Below are positions 1 to 9,129 of a DNA stretch of 38,002 nucleotides, in pieces; the stretch's first letter is position 1, and each line of letters starts with the position of its first letter. Location of the stretch: positions 1 through 38,002 of the forward strand of contig JACPZP010000010.1 of assembly GCA_016195405.1 (NCBI GenBank), read 5' to 3'. Origin of the DNA: Planctomycetota bacterium. GTDB lineage: Bacteria > Planctomycetota > Planctomycetia > Gemmatales > Gemmataceae. Under the pieces are notes generated by a model, which was given only the letters and a program-made list of their open reading frames with translations, was not told the DNA's origin and made no database searches. Made by a program: the position numbers and the translations under genes.

Positions 1-123
1 TCGAGCTTGCGCGGCGTTTCGGCAGGCATGCCATCCATGCCGACATCATGCCAAATCGAAGTGCCTGGCGCAATACTGTACAAAAGCTTTATTCAGTGCG
101 CAAATTCCGTGCCGAACACTATT
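1..123. other. Window edge, no supported gene
   Basis: I see no convincing coding region here. On the minus strand, ATG codons at 49, 46 and 38 open frames that run off the left edge. The frame from 38 would begin M-D-G-M-P-A-E-T. It could be the first codons of a gene lying to the left, but there is no Shine-Dalgarno sequence and the stretch is too short to judge. Confidence 0.3.
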
Positions 124-164
124 GGTGTCAGGACCCTTTTTCCTATGAAAAGGGTCCTGACACC
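124..164. repeat. Perfect 17-bp inverted repeat (GTCAGGACC hairpin)
   Basis: Arms at 124-140 and 148-164 are perfectly complementary around a 7-base loop. The core GTCAGGACC recurs at about 24075-24082 and 28522-28530. The hairpin lies just past the stop of the minus-strand membrane protein (168-623), so it could also act as a transcription terminator. It is read here as a member of a dispersed palindromic family. Confidence 0.8.
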
Positions 165-167
165 TTT

Positions 168-623
168 TCAAACGTTTTCAACCTGCGGATCGTTGTCGCT
201 TGTGGTTATGATCGCCTTTTCGAACGCGGCAAGTTCTCCGAAGGCCCTGAAGCCGCTCCACATGTTCACGAGCGCGAACGCATGGAAACCCACGCTCATC
301 CAGCTTTGAACCAGGACAAACAGCAGTCCGACCAAGACGTAGAGCGCCATACCCACGGCAAACGCCACGCGATAGCGCTTTCCGGAAAGCCATCCGAAGC
401 CAACGACGATCAAAGCGACAATGACATCCAAGGAGAAAGCGATGATCATGGCAATTCGGGCGACGTCGGAAGCCTCCTTGCCAATCATCGTCGCCGCGAC
501 GTCAATGATCAGGGTGAAGCCAAGCCCAATGACGAAGAAGGTGTCGCCGCCTGAGAGCAGGATTAGAGAGTTCACAAGGGAAAGGGCGCCGACCCAGTAG
601 AAAGAGGAATTCTTCCTGCACAA
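168..623 (-). CDS. Small four-helix membrane protein, unknown function
   Basis: This 151-residue protein is mostly hydrophobic. About four membrane segments can be seen: near residues 8-30 (around LILLSGGDTFFVIGLGF), 30-46, 56-80 (around IAMIIAFSLDVIVALIVVGF) and 85-125. The tail is short and acidic (DNDPQVENV) and likely cytoplasmic or periplasmic. I do not recognise a family and propose no function. The start at 623 is the first ATG in the frame and no strong Shine-Dalgarno sequence was noted, so the true start is uncertain. The hairpin at 124-164 lies directly downstream. The antisense frame at 48-554 is judged a shadow because it is very polar and low in complexity. Confidence 0.6.
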   Translation of the reverse strand: MCRKNSSFYWVGALSLVNSLILLSGGDTFFVIGLGFTLIIDVAATMIGKEASDVARIAMIIAFSLDVIVALIVVGFGWLSGKRYRVAFAVGMALYVLVGLLFVLVQSWMSVGFHAFALVNMWSGFRAFGELAAFEKAIITTSDNDPQVENV

Positions 624-659
624 AAAGAACGGCTGGGCTCGTGCCGCTTCCGGCTCATT

Positions 660-1118
660 TCACGATCTCGGAACACCGGGCCAGCCGCCGCGGCAAATGC
701 CGACGCTGAGGTCTTCTTCCCAAATTCTTTCGACGTTGTGGTCGACCCATTTTTTCACGATCCGGCGCAGCCAATTCCAATTCGGATAAGGCAAGAGATA
801 GCGCTCCTCCACGCGCGTGCCTTGGGAATCGGCATGTAAGCGCGTGTGCACTTTGACGCCCTTGTGCCGGCCGCGGATGAAATGGAACCAGATCTCGTTG
901 GGCGGGGTGAACTCTTGGCGAACCAGGCTGCGCGCCCGGAGGAACCAGCGCCGCGGCCAATGTTGCTCGTACACGGCGACGTTGCCATGAACGCTCACCA
1001 GATGGAATTCACCCAGCGTCGTCGGGTGAACGTGGGCTACATGCTCGTAGTCGTAATACTGCGACAGGATCACGTCCACGGGAAACGGCAGAACCTTCAC
1101 GTATATGATTTCAAGCAT
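660..1118 (-). CDS. SRPBCC-like (START/polyketide-cyclase fold) protein
   Basis: This is a 152-residue protein if it starts at MLEIIYV (1118). An AAGGGA-like ribosome site precedes that codon by about nine bases; a longer form would start at 1154. The pattern of aromatic beta strands (VKVLPFPVDVILSQYYDYEH, then WFHFIRGRHKGVKVHTRL, then VEERYLLPYPNW) and a long amphipathic C-terminal helix (IVKKWVDHNVERIWEEDL) fit the SRPBCC ligand-binding fold. Such proteins bind small hydrophobic molecules, but the ligand cannot be told from sequence. The start codon overlaps that of the divergent PAP2 gene, so the promoter of each gene would lie inside the other. The family call is by eye and moderate. Confidence 0.6.
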   Translation of the reverse strand: MLEIIYVKVLPFPVDVILSQYYDYEHVAHVHPTTLGEFHLVSVHGNVAVYEQHWPRRWFLRARSLVRQEFTPPNEIWFHFIRGRHKGVKVHTRLHADSQGTRVEERYLLPYPNWNWLRRIVKKWVDHNVERIWEEDLSVGICRGGWPGVPRS

Positions 1119-1755
1119 GGTGAACGATCCCTTACGCCGGCTTTTCCGCAACACACTGGCCGCTCTGATCCTCTGTGCGGCCTTGGTATGGCTCTGCTAC
1201 TTATTCGTCGACCGCCCCGTCGCGTTCTTTGTTCACGACCGCGATTTCGCTCAGTTTTCCGTTCTCAAGTGGCTAACGTATCCGCCGCCCATCCTCCAGG
1301 CCTGGACGCCGGTTCTTATCGCCGTACTCATGGTCCGGCGCATCTTCGGTCCGTTCCGCCGCTGGGAACGTGCAATTCTGGCGGCGTGCGTGACCATGAT
1401 CTTGGCGGATCAATTTCGCAGCTCCCTGGGATTCGCATTTGGCCGTTACTGGCCTGACACCTGGATCGAAAACAATCCGTCCTTGATTCGCGACGGCGCC
1501 TACGGCTTCCACCCCTTTCACGGCGGCCCGGCCTATGGCAGTTTTCCCTCAGGACACACGGCGCGCACGGTGGCCGTCGCCGCCATTGTTTGGATAGCCC
1601 ACCCGAAATGGCGCTGGGCCTGTGTCTTTGCGTTCGCCGCCGAGTCGATCGGCCTGATCGGAATGAATTATCACTTCGTCGGCGACGTGATCGCCGGCGC
1701 TTGTGTTGGCGGCATCGTGGGGGCGTATTCGGCTCGGTTCTTCGGACTCCAGTAG
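1105..1755 (+). CDS. PAP2-family membrane phosphatase
   Basis: This 216-residue integral membrane protein belongs to the type 2 phosphatidic acid phosphatase superfamily, which removes phosphate from membrane lipids such as undecaprenyl pyrophosphate or phosphatidate. The second signature is clear (GSFPSGHTARTVAV, with the catalytic His of SGHT at about residue 151). The third is GMNYHFVGDVIAG, carrying the His and Asp of the charge relay. The first motif (normally K-x6-RP) is poor: only GRYWPDTW is seen at about residue 113. Membrane segments occur near 15-35, 55-72, 88-105 and across the two C-terminal motifs. Two starts are possible, 1105 or 1117, and neither has a good ribosome site. The substrate is unknown. 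Confidence 0.85.
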   Translation: MISSMVNDPLRRLFRNTLAALILCAALVWLCYLFVDRPVAFFVHDRDFAQFSVLKWLTYPPPILQAWTPVLIAVLMVRRIFGPFRRWERAILAACVTMILADQFRSSLGFAFGRYWPDTWIENNPSLIRDGAYGFHPFHGGPAYGSFPSGHTARTVAVAAIVWIAHPKWRWACVFAFAAESIGLIGMNYHFVGDVIAGACVGGIVGAYSARFFGLQ

Positions 1756-1771
1756 CTCTTGGAGAACGGCT

Positions 1772-2215
1772 ATGAGTATTCGCGTGGATTGTGAATGCGG
1801 CAAGCCGATTATTGTCGATGAAGGTGCTGCCGGCACGCTCCAAACCTGCAGCTGCGGCCGCAGCGTTGAGATTCCTTCGATTCGGCGTGGGCTGCGTGCC
1901 TATTCGACCGAAAACGATTCGACCGAAGAAGACCCCGCGCCCATGGAGTTTTCCGAGGCAGGCGTGAACCAGCCTCTGGGCATGCTTTGCGGTGATTGCG
2001 AGCGATACGACGCCCACACCAAAGGCTACACGGTCCTGCACATCGTATTCGTGTTTTTCTTCGTCTATTGGCGGACAGACCATATGTACAAGTGCCGGCG
2101 CTGCATGAGAAGCTATCTGTTCGCCCGACTTCCTTTGGCTTTGATCATGGCGAATTTCTTGTCGCCAATAGTCGTCGTCTGGTGGTTCGTGCTTTTGCTC
2201 CGCACGTTCTTCTGA
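1772..2215 (+). CDS. Membrane protein with paired cysteines (zinc-ribbon-like)
   Basis: This 147-residue protein starts at MSIRVDCECG, preceded by GGAG seven bases upstream and 16 bases after the PAP2 stop, so the two genes are probably co-transcribed. The N-terminus has a C-x-C-G ... C-x-C-G arrangement (residues 7-9 and 28-30). A second set of pairs, CGDC and CRRC, brackets a hydrophobic strand. The tail has two hydrophobic segments (LPLALIMANFLSPIVVVWWF). Short proteins that begin with a Cys-rich motif and then a membrane anchor are common in Planctomycetes; their role is unknown. Metal binding is inferred from the cysteine pairs only. Confidence 0.75.
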   Translation: MSIRVDCECGKPIIVDEGAAGTLQTCSCGRSVEIPSIRRGLRAYSTENDSTEEDPAPMEFSEAGVNQPLGMLCGDCERYDAHTKGYTVLHIVFVFFFVYWRTDHMYKCRRCMRSYLFARLPLALIMANFLSPIVVVWWFVLLLRTFF

Positions 2216-2368
2216 GAACCGACGGAGGTGTTAACGGCAGGCAATCGCCGACTTGGATTAGTCGTCGTGGCAATTAGGCAGATTTCGTTTCATAAACGAA
2301 AATGCGTTTCAGGAGGTGGGTGTGTGTTGTGCAATAAACGAATCCCTTCGCTTGAGACTAGAAGTCGC

Positions 2369-5300
2369 CTACTTCGGTTCCGACTCCATAAAAGCGAACA
2401 AATCCGCGATCTCTTGCAGCGACAACGGATCGAGCAGGCGCTCCGGCATCACGCTGATCAGCGATGCCACCTGGCTTTCGATCTCGCTCTTCTTCAACGT
2501 CACTTTGCTGGCGTCGCTTAAGAGGACCGTGACCGTGTCGCCCTGCTCGGCGGCCAAGCCAGTGATGCTTTGGCCCTTGGTCGTTGTGATCGTCACCGAG
2601 CGATATTGATCGCTGATGACCTTCGACGGAAAGAGAATCGAATCAAGGATGTCCGCCCGCTTGAAGCGCTTGGAGAGCGTGGTGAGATCAGGGCCGACGC
2701 CTTCGCCTTCCTTGCCGTATTTGTGGCAGCGGATGCACTGGGCCTTTTCAAAGACGATGCGGCCACGGGCGAGGTCGGTCTTGGGAGACTTGTCGAGATA
2801 AGCAAGCAGGTCCTCCATCTTGTGCTTCGATTCGCCCGAGGCGACATCGGCGGCAAACGGCAACGCCGGCTCTTTGGGGAAAGTCTGCGCGAACCAGCGC
2901 GACCACAGCTTCCATTCCGGCTCCCAGTTCGGCGCTTCGGAGCCGAAAGTACGGCCCGTCCATTGCCGCAACAGCTCGATCGTTTGCCATTTGTCCTTAG
3001 GACTTTGGAAGCTCTGCGTCGCCAGGAGCGCCGCGCGGAAGGGCGCCGGGTCGTCGGCCTTCGGCTTGACGGAGTCGAGCTTGCGAAGGGCCATGAGCGC
3101 TTCGGAGCGCAAGAGCGGATTCTTGCTTTCCAAGCCGCGAATTACATAAGGCAGCGTGTCGGCAGCGGGCTTGGCCAGGGCCGTGCGGGCCAGGGCGTCC
3201 TCGACGGCTTGGTGCAATTCCGCCGCCCGGTGCAGTCCCTTGGCCTTGTTTAGTCGATCCGCAAGTGCGGCCAGTTCCGGAAGCGCCTCCGGCCTGCGCT
3301 CGTTTTGCAGTTTTTGAGCGACCACCAACGCGGCCAGCGGCGTCTTCTCGCCCGTCTTGAGGACCGCGCGAAGATCATCAACCGCAAATCCCTGCAACGA
3401 TTCGCGAACAATGTTTTCCAAGAACGGCGTGAAGCTGTGGCCGCCGGTCCATGTCTTGGTGCTTTCGTACCAGTTCAAGAGATCGCTCTTGTCCTTTGGC
3501 TGCCAGCCATCCTTCAGGAGGCGCATGCAATAGGCGTAATGAATCTCCTGCATCCGCGCCGCCTGGTCGCCTTTGGCCGCCGCGGGCGCAAGCTTCTCGA
3601 TTTCCGCAAGGAACATTGGCTGCACGGGCTGGTCGAGGCAACCCTTGCGTTGAAAATCGGCCAACAGGATGGCGAGTTCACGATTTACCCGCCAATCGGC
3701 ATTGTGGAAAAGCAGCCGGCACTGTTCGGCAAGTTCCTTGTGCGACCGATCACGGGTGTGGATGAGCGCGAGTTGCAATGCTCGCAAGAACTCCAAGAAA
3801 GGCTCGGCAAGGGCGGTCTCCCTATCTTCGTTCGGCAGATTGTTGTTCCCGATCAACTTGCGAATGACCTCATTCTTGCCGAGCCTTGTGAAGATCATCT
3901 CGGCGTGCGGCTGCGCCTGATTGGTGTGGCACAGCGCGATGATCGCATTCCATGCGATGCGGTCGTTCTTCTCCGAGACAATTCGGTCGCTCCATTTCCT
4001 GGTTTCGATGCGCTCCAGCACCAAGCGGGCGGCATGTCGGACGAAGCGGTCGCTGTCGCCTAGAAGCGGCCAAATGGCGTCAAACGGCGGCTCTATGCCG
4101 GCACGAATCAGCGCTTCGCAAGCCCGGCGACGAACCATGGCGTCCTCATCCTTGAGAGCAGTTAGAAGCATGTCGCGCGCGTCCTTAGCTTCATTGACGC
4201 CTAGCAGCCAGACGCCGTGTGCGCGAATCTCGGGCACCTTTTCCTTGATTAGCTGTGCGATCAACTCGGAGTTCGGCTTCGGTCCATGCATTTGCAGAAG
4301 GTTCAGAGCGTAGATGCGGTTTCCAAGTGTCGAGTTCGCTTTGCCTGAAGCACAGCCAATGACACGGTCCCACCGTGTGGGCCCCACGTTCTGTGATACC
4401 CGAACTTTCTCGTGTATAAATGCCCAGCGCTTGTGCATTTCGCGTGCATCTGCCGAAAGCGGTTGATAGTGGCATAGTGCCACAGTGGGTTCGCCAGGCG
4501 GCAGTGCGGCCTTATACTCTCCCCGATAAGCAATACGATAAACGCCTCCCTGCGTGCCGCGCCCGCCCATACAGAAATACAGCGCTCCGTCCGGCCCGAC
4601 AGCGATGTCGGTGACATTCATCGGCGCGCCGGAGCAAAACTTCTCCACTTTTGCCTTGTACGTCGCACCGCTCCGTTCCAGATGTGCGGCATAGATCAAT
4701 CCGAGCGACCAATCCGCCATAAAGTACGCGCCCTGATATTTCGGCGGGAAGACGTGATGGTCATAGAATTCCAAGCCGACGGGTGAGCCGCGGCCGGTCT
4801 CGATCATGGGCGGCAGGCTGTCGATGTAATAATCGGGCGTGTTGGCGGCCCCGGTTCGCCAAACGAAGTCGGCGCCCGGCGGACAATGGCAGACGCGCAC
4901 CGCCCGATACCACGGCAACGCCTCGTCCCACTCCATGTCACTGTCGAAGGTGAACAGCTCCCCGCTGGGGCTGAAGGCGGCGTCGAAATGATTGCGGAAC
5001 CCGGCCGCCACCAGCGACATGTTCTTGCCGTTGTGATCGAGCCGCCAGATCGTGCCGCCCGGCGCGAGGATGTTGGCGGCATGGCCACGGGCATCGTTTA
5101 GGCGCGGCAACAACACGTCTTCGGTGGTGTTCGGCTTGCCCTGGTCGGGGCCCATGCCACCCGTCGGCCAGCGTATGAGTGGCGAGTTCTTGGCGAACTC
5201 CTTGCCCGGTTGTGCCCCGGCGTGGTTTCCGATCACGAGATAGAGCCAATCGTCGGGTCCGTGCAGGATCGCGTGCGGCCCGTGCTCGCCCATGCCGCCT

Positions 5301-6238
5301 TTGAATCTATGGAGCAGCTCAACCGAGTCGGTTTGGTCCGCTTTCTTCGTGTCGCGCACTCGATAAAGTCCGGTGCCCTGGGGCCCGTCGCCGACGAGCA
5401 GCAGTGCATCCTTTACCCAGCACATTCCCTGGCAGTTTTTCACCTGCGTGCAATACGGACGGACTTTCTGCAAGGTGCCTTTGGCGTCGGCCTCGGTGCA
5501 GAGCATGACCGGGCCGCCTTCGCGCGATACCATGAGCCGGCCTTGATTGTCGAAGCACATGTTGACGAGCGAAAAGGTGCGGTCGTCGTCGGGCAGCCGG
5601 ACTGCCTGCTCGACTTTGAATCCCTCTGGAACCGTAAAGCGCATGTCGGCGCCGCGGCCCGATTCCCATTTCAGGCCTTTCCACGGGCCAAACTTGCCGT
5701 ATTCGCCGAGGACGCGCGCAAGCGTCCAGCCATCGGCCTTGAAATCGAGTTTCTGCCAAGCTTTCGCGGCGGTCTTCGAGCTGATCCACGAGCCGTCGCT
5801 GGTCATCGCGAGCTTCGACATGCCGTTGGGGACGTAACCGAGGCGCACGAGCAGCCCCGCCGGTCCCGGAGAAGTGTTGGTCGCTGCGACAGCAATGACG
5901 TTCGGCCCATGCTTGAGGAGCTTCTGCACGTCAAAGGCATAGACGCGCTGCCAGGTTAGCCCCTTGCCGACCAGCGTACCGTTGACCCAGACGGTGAACT
6001 CATCGTCGGCCGTAATGTCGAGAACGCCTTCATCGACCGGTTTCTCAACAGGCCGATTGATGGTGAAGACTTTGCGGAAGTAGCGCGTACCCTGCTCCTG
6101 TTCCAACTCCGCCGTCTTGTCGTTGTGCCAAATCCAATGAAGCTTTGGCGCGTCCTGATTTTGGCCGGACGCCGGCTGGCTGCACCACCACACAACGCCA
6201 CCGATCACGGCGACTAATGCCGCTCCCGCACATTTCAT
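2369..6238 (-). CDS. Secreted dehydrogenase/HEAT/haem-binding protein (PSCyt type)
   Basis: This is a 1289-residue exported protein of the Planctomycete putative membrane-bound dehydrogenase plus haem-binding class. The start at MKCAGAALV (6238) is fixed by GAGGAG eight bases upstream and a following signal peptide. Domains in order: a beta-sandwich with the FTVWVNGTLVGKG motif (about 40-195); a glucose-dehydrogenase-like beta-propeller beginning MRFTVPEGFKVEQ (about 198-570); alpha-helical HEAT-like repeats (about 670-1130); and a C-terminal cytochrome c domain with CIRCH (about 1167-1171). Downstream of that, a conserved-looking tail contains DSILFPSKVISDQYR. Such proteins are thought to oxidise sugars or polysaccharide products in the periplasm and pass electrons to the bound haem. 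The substrate is not known. It stands alone, with 187 bases before the next gene upstream. Confidence 0.92.
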   Translation of the reverse strand: MKCAGAALVAVIGGVVWWCSQPASGQNQDAPKLHWIWHNDKTAELEQEQGTRYFRKVFTINRPVEKPVDEGVLDITADDEFTVWVNGTLVGKGLTWQRVYAFDVQKLLKHGPNVIAVAATNTSPGPAGLLVRLGYVPNGMSKLAMTSDGSWISSKTAAKAWQKLDFKADGWTLARVLGEYGKFGPWKGLKWESGRGADMRFTVPEGFKVEQAVRLPDDDRTFSLVNMCFDNQGRLMVSREGGPVMLCTEADAKGTLQKVRPYCTQVKNCQGMCWVKDALLLVGDGPQGTGLYRVRDTKKADQTDSVELLHRFKGGMGEHGPHAILHGPDDWLYLVIGNHAGAQPGKEFAKNSPLIRWPTGGMGPDQGKPNTTEDVLLPRLNDARGHAANILAPGGTIWRLDHNGKNMSLVAAGFRNHFDAAFSPSGELFTFDSDMEWDEALPWYRAVRVCHCPPGADFVWRTGAANTPDYYIDSLPPMIETGRGSPVGLEFYDHHVFPPKYQGAYFMADWSLGLIYAAHLERSGATYKAKVEKFCSGAPMNVTDIAVGPDGALYFCMGGRGTQGGVYRIAYRGEYKAALPPGEPTVALCHYQPLSADAREMHKRWAFIHEKVRVSQNVGPTRWDRVIGCASGKANSTLGNRIYALNLLQMHGPKPNSELIAQLIKEKVPEIRAHGVWLLGVNEAKDARDMLLTALKDEDAMVRRRACEALIRAGIEPPFDAIWPLLGDSDRFVRHAARLVLERIETRKWSDRIVSEKNDRIAWNAIIALCHTNQAQPHAEMIFTRLGKNEVIRKLIGNNNLPNEDRETALAEPFLEFLRALQLALIHTRDRSHKELAEQCRLLFHNADWRVNRELAILLADFQRKGCLDQPVQPMFLAEIEKLAPAAAKGDQAARMQEIHYAYCMRLLKDGWQPKDKSDLLNWYESTKTWTGGHSFTPFLENIVRESLQGFAVDDLRAVLKTGEKTPLAALVVAQKLQNERRPEALPELAALADRLNKAKGLHRAAELHQAVEDALARTALAKPAADTLPYVIRGLESKNPLLRSEALMALRKLDSVKPKADDPAPFRAALLATQSFQSPKDKWQTIELLRQWTGRTFGSEAPNWEPEWKLWSRWFAQTFPKEPALPFAADVASGESKHKMEDLLAYLDKSPKTDLARGRIVFEKAQCIRCHKYGKEGEGVGPDLTTLSKRFKRADILDSILFPSKVISDQYRSVTITTTKGQSITGLAAEQGDTVTVLLSDASKVTLKKSEIESQVASLISVMPERLLDPLSLQEIADLFAFMESEPK

Positions 6239-6425
6239 CGGCTGACTCCTCACGCGCAACACTGCTTGAATGGGCTGACTGAACAGGGCTTCTGGAAGGC
6301 AAGGGCGAGATTCTTCCACCAGTCTAGCGGGAATTGAAAGGCATGCCAGGGAAAAGTCGCGCCGTATCCTGCTTGCGTTCCGCGTTCGGGTAGAACCCTG
6401 CGAGCGCGAAACGTAAGAAGTAGGA
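6239..6425. other. Intergenic region upstream of the haem-binding protein
   Basis: These 187 bases separate two minus-strand genes. Apart from the GAGGAG ribosome site next to 6238, I see no clear promoter consensus, hairpin or small gene. Confidence 0.4.
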
Positions 6426-7604
6426 TTAATGCGTATCGGGAGGAGGCAGAGTGATGGTCACTGTCGTGCCGCGTCCCAGCTCGCTCTTCAACTTCACCTC
6501 GCCGTGGTGCATTTCGACGAAGAGCTTGACCATGCTCAGACCGAGGCCCAAGCCGCGGCGGTCGAATTCAAAGTCGCCCGATGAGTGGCGGGAGACGTCG
6601 AAGCGCGTAAAAAAAGGCTCGAAGATGCGGGCCTGGCTGGCTTCGTCGATGCCCACGCCACTATCCGTGACCGCGATTTCTACGCCGCCGGCTGCAGTTC
6701 GGGAAGCCGAAAGCCGAATCACGCCGCCGTCGGGCGTGAACTTGATGGCGTTGACCAGAAGCTGCACGACGCTGTCGTGGATCTTTTCCGGCTCGATGAA
6801 CGCCTCGCCTAAATCGTCGCCGATCTCCAACACGAAAGAATGTTTCCGCTGCTGAACGAAGGTCTGCACTTCGGCCGCGGCGCTGCGCAACAACCGCGCC
6901 AGCGGCGTCGGCTGGCGCTCGAGCGGCCTTTCGAATCGCTCGGCTTGCAGCATCTTGACCACCTGATCGACGCGCTCGTTAAGGCGGACGCTGGATTTGT
7001 GCATTTGCCTCAACCACGCGTCGAGCGGCGCTTGCGTGATTGGCGTGCGCACCGCCAACTCCGACAGACCCATGACAATGGTCAAGGGCGTACGTAGCTC
7101 GTGGCTGGCGACGCGAATGAAAGCCCGCTTCAAATCGTTCGCTCGGCGGAGTTCCGCGTTGACGATCTCGAGCTGGAGGTTCTTCTCTTGCACTTCACCG
7201 ATCAAGCGTTTCCGTTCCGCCTGCAGGTCATACTGATCGACCGCCTGGCGGAGCACGGAGCGCAGCTCTTCCGGCTCCCACGGCTTGGAGATGTAACGAT
7301 AGACGTTGCCCTCGTTGATGGCGTCGGTAACGGCTTTGAGATCGGCATAGGCGGTGAAGAGCAGGCGGATCGTATCGGGATGTGTTTCTTTCAGTTGCCT
7401 GAGGAATTCGACGCCGGTCATCTCGGGCATGCGCTGGTCGGTCATGACGATGTGGACCTTTTCGCGCTCGATGATTTGCAGCCCGTCGGCGGCGCGGGTG
7501 GCGACCAGAACGCGATAGTCAAACCGGAGGAGATCCTTGACCGATTGGACAAGGTCGGGCTCGTCATCGACGACCAACAGGCAGTGCTTGAAAGAGGAAG
7601 CCAT
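6426..7604 (-). CDS. Receiver-first hybrid histidine kinase
   Basis: This 392-residue soluble protein starts at MASSFKHCLL (7604), with GGGAGG five bases upstream. Residues 5-120 form a CheY-like receiver: the acidic pocket VDDEPD, the phospho-acceptor Asp in VMTDQRMPEM (about residue 54), and KPWEPEEL with the conserved Lys. A coiled linker (about 125-160) leads to the dimerisation helix with the phospho-His in SHELRTPLT (about 167). The ATPase domain has QLLVNAIKFTPDGG (N box), VTDSGVGIDE (G1) and GLGLGLSMVKLF (G2). It lacks membrane segments, so the kinase probably takes its input through the receiver, for example from a second kinase. It is divergent from eda with a 104-bp shared upstream region. 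The cognate partner is not in the window. Confidence 0.93.
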   Translation of the reverse strand: MASSFKHCLLVVDDEPDLVQSVKDLLRFDYRVLVATRAADGLQIIEREKVHIVMTDQRMPEMTGVEFLRQLKETHPDTIRLLFTAYADLKAVTDAINEGNVYRYISKPWEPEELRSVLRQAVDQYDLQAERKRLIGEVQEKNLQLEIVNAELRRANDLKRAFIRVASHELRTPLTIVMGLSELAVRTPITQAPLDAWLRQMHKSSVRLNERVDQVVKMLQAERFERPLERQPTPLARLLRSAAAEVQTFVQQRKHSFVLEIGDDLGEAFIEPEKIHDSVVQLLVNAIKFTPDGGVIRLSASRTAAGGVEIAVTDSGVGIDEASQARIFEPFFTRFDVSRHSSGDFEFDRRGLGLGLSMVKLFVEMHHGEVKLKSELGRGTTVTITLPPPDTH

Positions 7605-7708
7605 CCCAACCTCCCGGCGGGGGCCGCCTTCCATTATGCGCGCCCCTGGCGGCTTCGCAAGCCCCTTGTAGAACAGGCATGAAATGGCACGCGCAGCGGA
7701 GTGAAGTC

Positions 7709-8374
7709 ATGTCAAAGGAAGACGATCTGCGAAGGGTCCTCGACGGCGGCATTGTCGCCGTAGTGCGTTCGCCCGACAGCGCACAACTGGTCGAGGTGGT
7801 GCGGGCGCTGGCGGACGGCGGCGTCAGCGTCGTCGAGATCACCATGACCGTTCCCAATGCGCTCGAGGTGCTGCGCCAGGTGCATTCGGCCCTCGGCGAC
7901 CGCGTGCTCTTAGGCGCCGGCACCGTGCTCGATGCCGAAACCGCGCGGGCGGCCATTTTGGCGGGCGCGGAATACATCGTGGCGCCGACGATCAATCTCG
8001 ATGTCATCCGCCTTTGCCAGCGCTACAGCAAGCTCGTAATGCCCGGCGCGTTCACCCCAACGGAGGTCTTGGCCGCCTGGGAAGCGGGCGCCGACATCGT
8101 CAAAGTCTTTCCCGCGGAAGTCGTCGGCCCTGCGTATTTCAAAGCGTTACGTGGGCCGTTGCCGCACGTCCGGCTCATGCCAACGGGCGGCGTCGATCTA
8201 ACGACGGCGGCTGCGTACCTCAAGGCCGGCGCTTGTTGTCTGGGCATCGGCAGTCAGCTTGTCGAGCCGGAAGCCGTCGCGAGGAAGGACTTCGAGCGCA
8301 TCCGCGACTTGGCGCGGCAATATGCGGCTATTGTCAGGGAGGCGCGCAGTGGGCGAACGCCTTCCTCCCCGTAG
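7709..8374 (+). CDS. eda: KDPG/KHG aldolase
   Basis: 2-dehydro-3-deoxy-6-phosphogluconate aldolase cleaves KDPG to pyruvate and glyceraldehyde 3-phosphate in the Entner-Doudoroff route, and may also act on 4-hydroxy-2-oxoglutarate. The start at MSKEDDL (7709) follows GGAG by seven bases, giving 221 residues, close to the usual 205-215. Visible motifs are the catalytic Glu in VVEITMTVPNAL, GAGTVLD, the Schiff-base Lys in DIVKVFPAEVVGP, and the phosphate-binding RLMPTGGVD. No KDPG dehydratase or 2-keto-3-deoxygluconate kinase gene is nearby, so its physiological substrate here is inferred. The MarC gene begins nine bases after its stop, which suggests one transcript. Confidence 0.93.
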   Translation: MSKEDDLRRVLDGGIVAVVRSPDSAQLVEVVRALADGGVSVVEITMTVPNALEVLRQVHSALGDRVLLGAGTVLDAETARAAILAGAEYIVAPTINLDVIRLCQRYSKLVMPGAFTPTEVLAAWEAGADIVKVFPAEVVGPAYFKALRGPLPHVRLMPTGGVDLTTAAAYLKAGACCLGIGSQLVEPEAVARKDFERIRDLARQYAAIVREARSGRTPSSP

Positions 8375-8383
8375 CATAGCGGC

Positions 8384-8992
8384 ATGACGCCGCCTTCGAT
8401 CCCATCCGCCGCGCTCTTGCTGTTCTTGGTCATGGATCCGCTGGGGAATATCCCATTCTTCTTGAGCGCGCTGCGCCACGTCGAGCCGGCACGACAATCG
8501 CGAGTCGTCCAGCGCGAGCTCTGCATCGCTTTGGTTGTGCTTGTATTGTTTCTCTTCATTGGCGCCCGCCTGTTGGAGCTTCTGCAGGTTACGGGGTCGG
8601 CCCTGACCGTCGCCGGCGGCGTGATTCTGCTTCTTATCGCCCTGCGCATGATCTTCCCCACGTCCGAAAAATCCATGGAAGAGGATGTGTCCGGCGAGCC
8701 GTTCATCGTGCCGCTTGCAATTCCGTATGTGGCCGGGCCTTCCGCACTGGCAACGGAAATCCTGCTCATGAGTCGGTTTTCGGATCGCTGGTCGGATTGG
8801 CTGCTGGCGCTACTCATCGCCTGGACGGCTTCAAGCGTCATCATTCTGGCGGCAAGCGGTCTCCGCAAAATCCTCGGTCAAAAAGGATTAATCGCCATGG
8901 AGCGCCTCATGGGCATGGTGCTCATCACCGTCGCCACGCAGATGCTCATGAATGGCATTGGGGAATACTTGACGCGGCAGCAAAAAGTTTGA
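8384..8992 (+). CDS. MarC/YhgN-family membrane protein
   Basis: This 202-residue integral membrane protein matches the MarC family (six membrane helices). The early motif LLFLVMDPLGNIPFFL and the mid-protein VPLAIPYVAGPSALAT, which mirrors it, are the family signatures of the two inverted halves. Membrane segments lie at about 5-25, 42-62, 68-90, 108-128, 140-160 and 175-195. The transport role of these proteins is unproven; the old link to multiple antibiotic resistance has not held up. The gene starts nine bases after eda, with no obvious independent promoter. Confidence 0.88.
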   Translation: MTPPSIPSAALLLFLVMDPLGNIPFFLSALRHVEPARQSRVVQRELCIALVVLVLFLFIGARLLELLQVTGSALTVAGGVILLLIALRMIFPTSEKSMEEDVSGEPFIVPLAIPYVAGPSALATEILLMSRFSDRWSDWLLALLIAWTASSVIILAASGLRKILGQKGLIAMERLMGMVLITVATQMLMNGIGEYLTRQQKV

Positions 8993-9129
8993 CGCCAAGG
9001 CTGTTTACCGCAAGCCGTCCGCCGCAGGATCATCGCAATCCTTTAGTTCGCTTCTTTCGTTCAATCTTTCCCACGTCCCTGGCGATATCAACTCAACGCT
9101 TCTCTCTTTCTTGACACGCGAGACGGCCG

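Noticed and set aside
846..1457. Plus-strand open frame spanning the SRPBCC-like and PAP2 genes
   Set aside because: Overlaps two better supported genes in other frames and shows no recognisable motif.
2216..2368. Small plus-strand open frames after the Cys-pair membrane protein
   Set aside because: They extend into the antisense of the haem-binding protein gene and have no start signal or motif.
3305..4063. Plus-strand open frame inside the large haem-binding protein gene
   Set aside because: Complementary to HEAT-repeat coding sequence with clear protein features on the minus strand.
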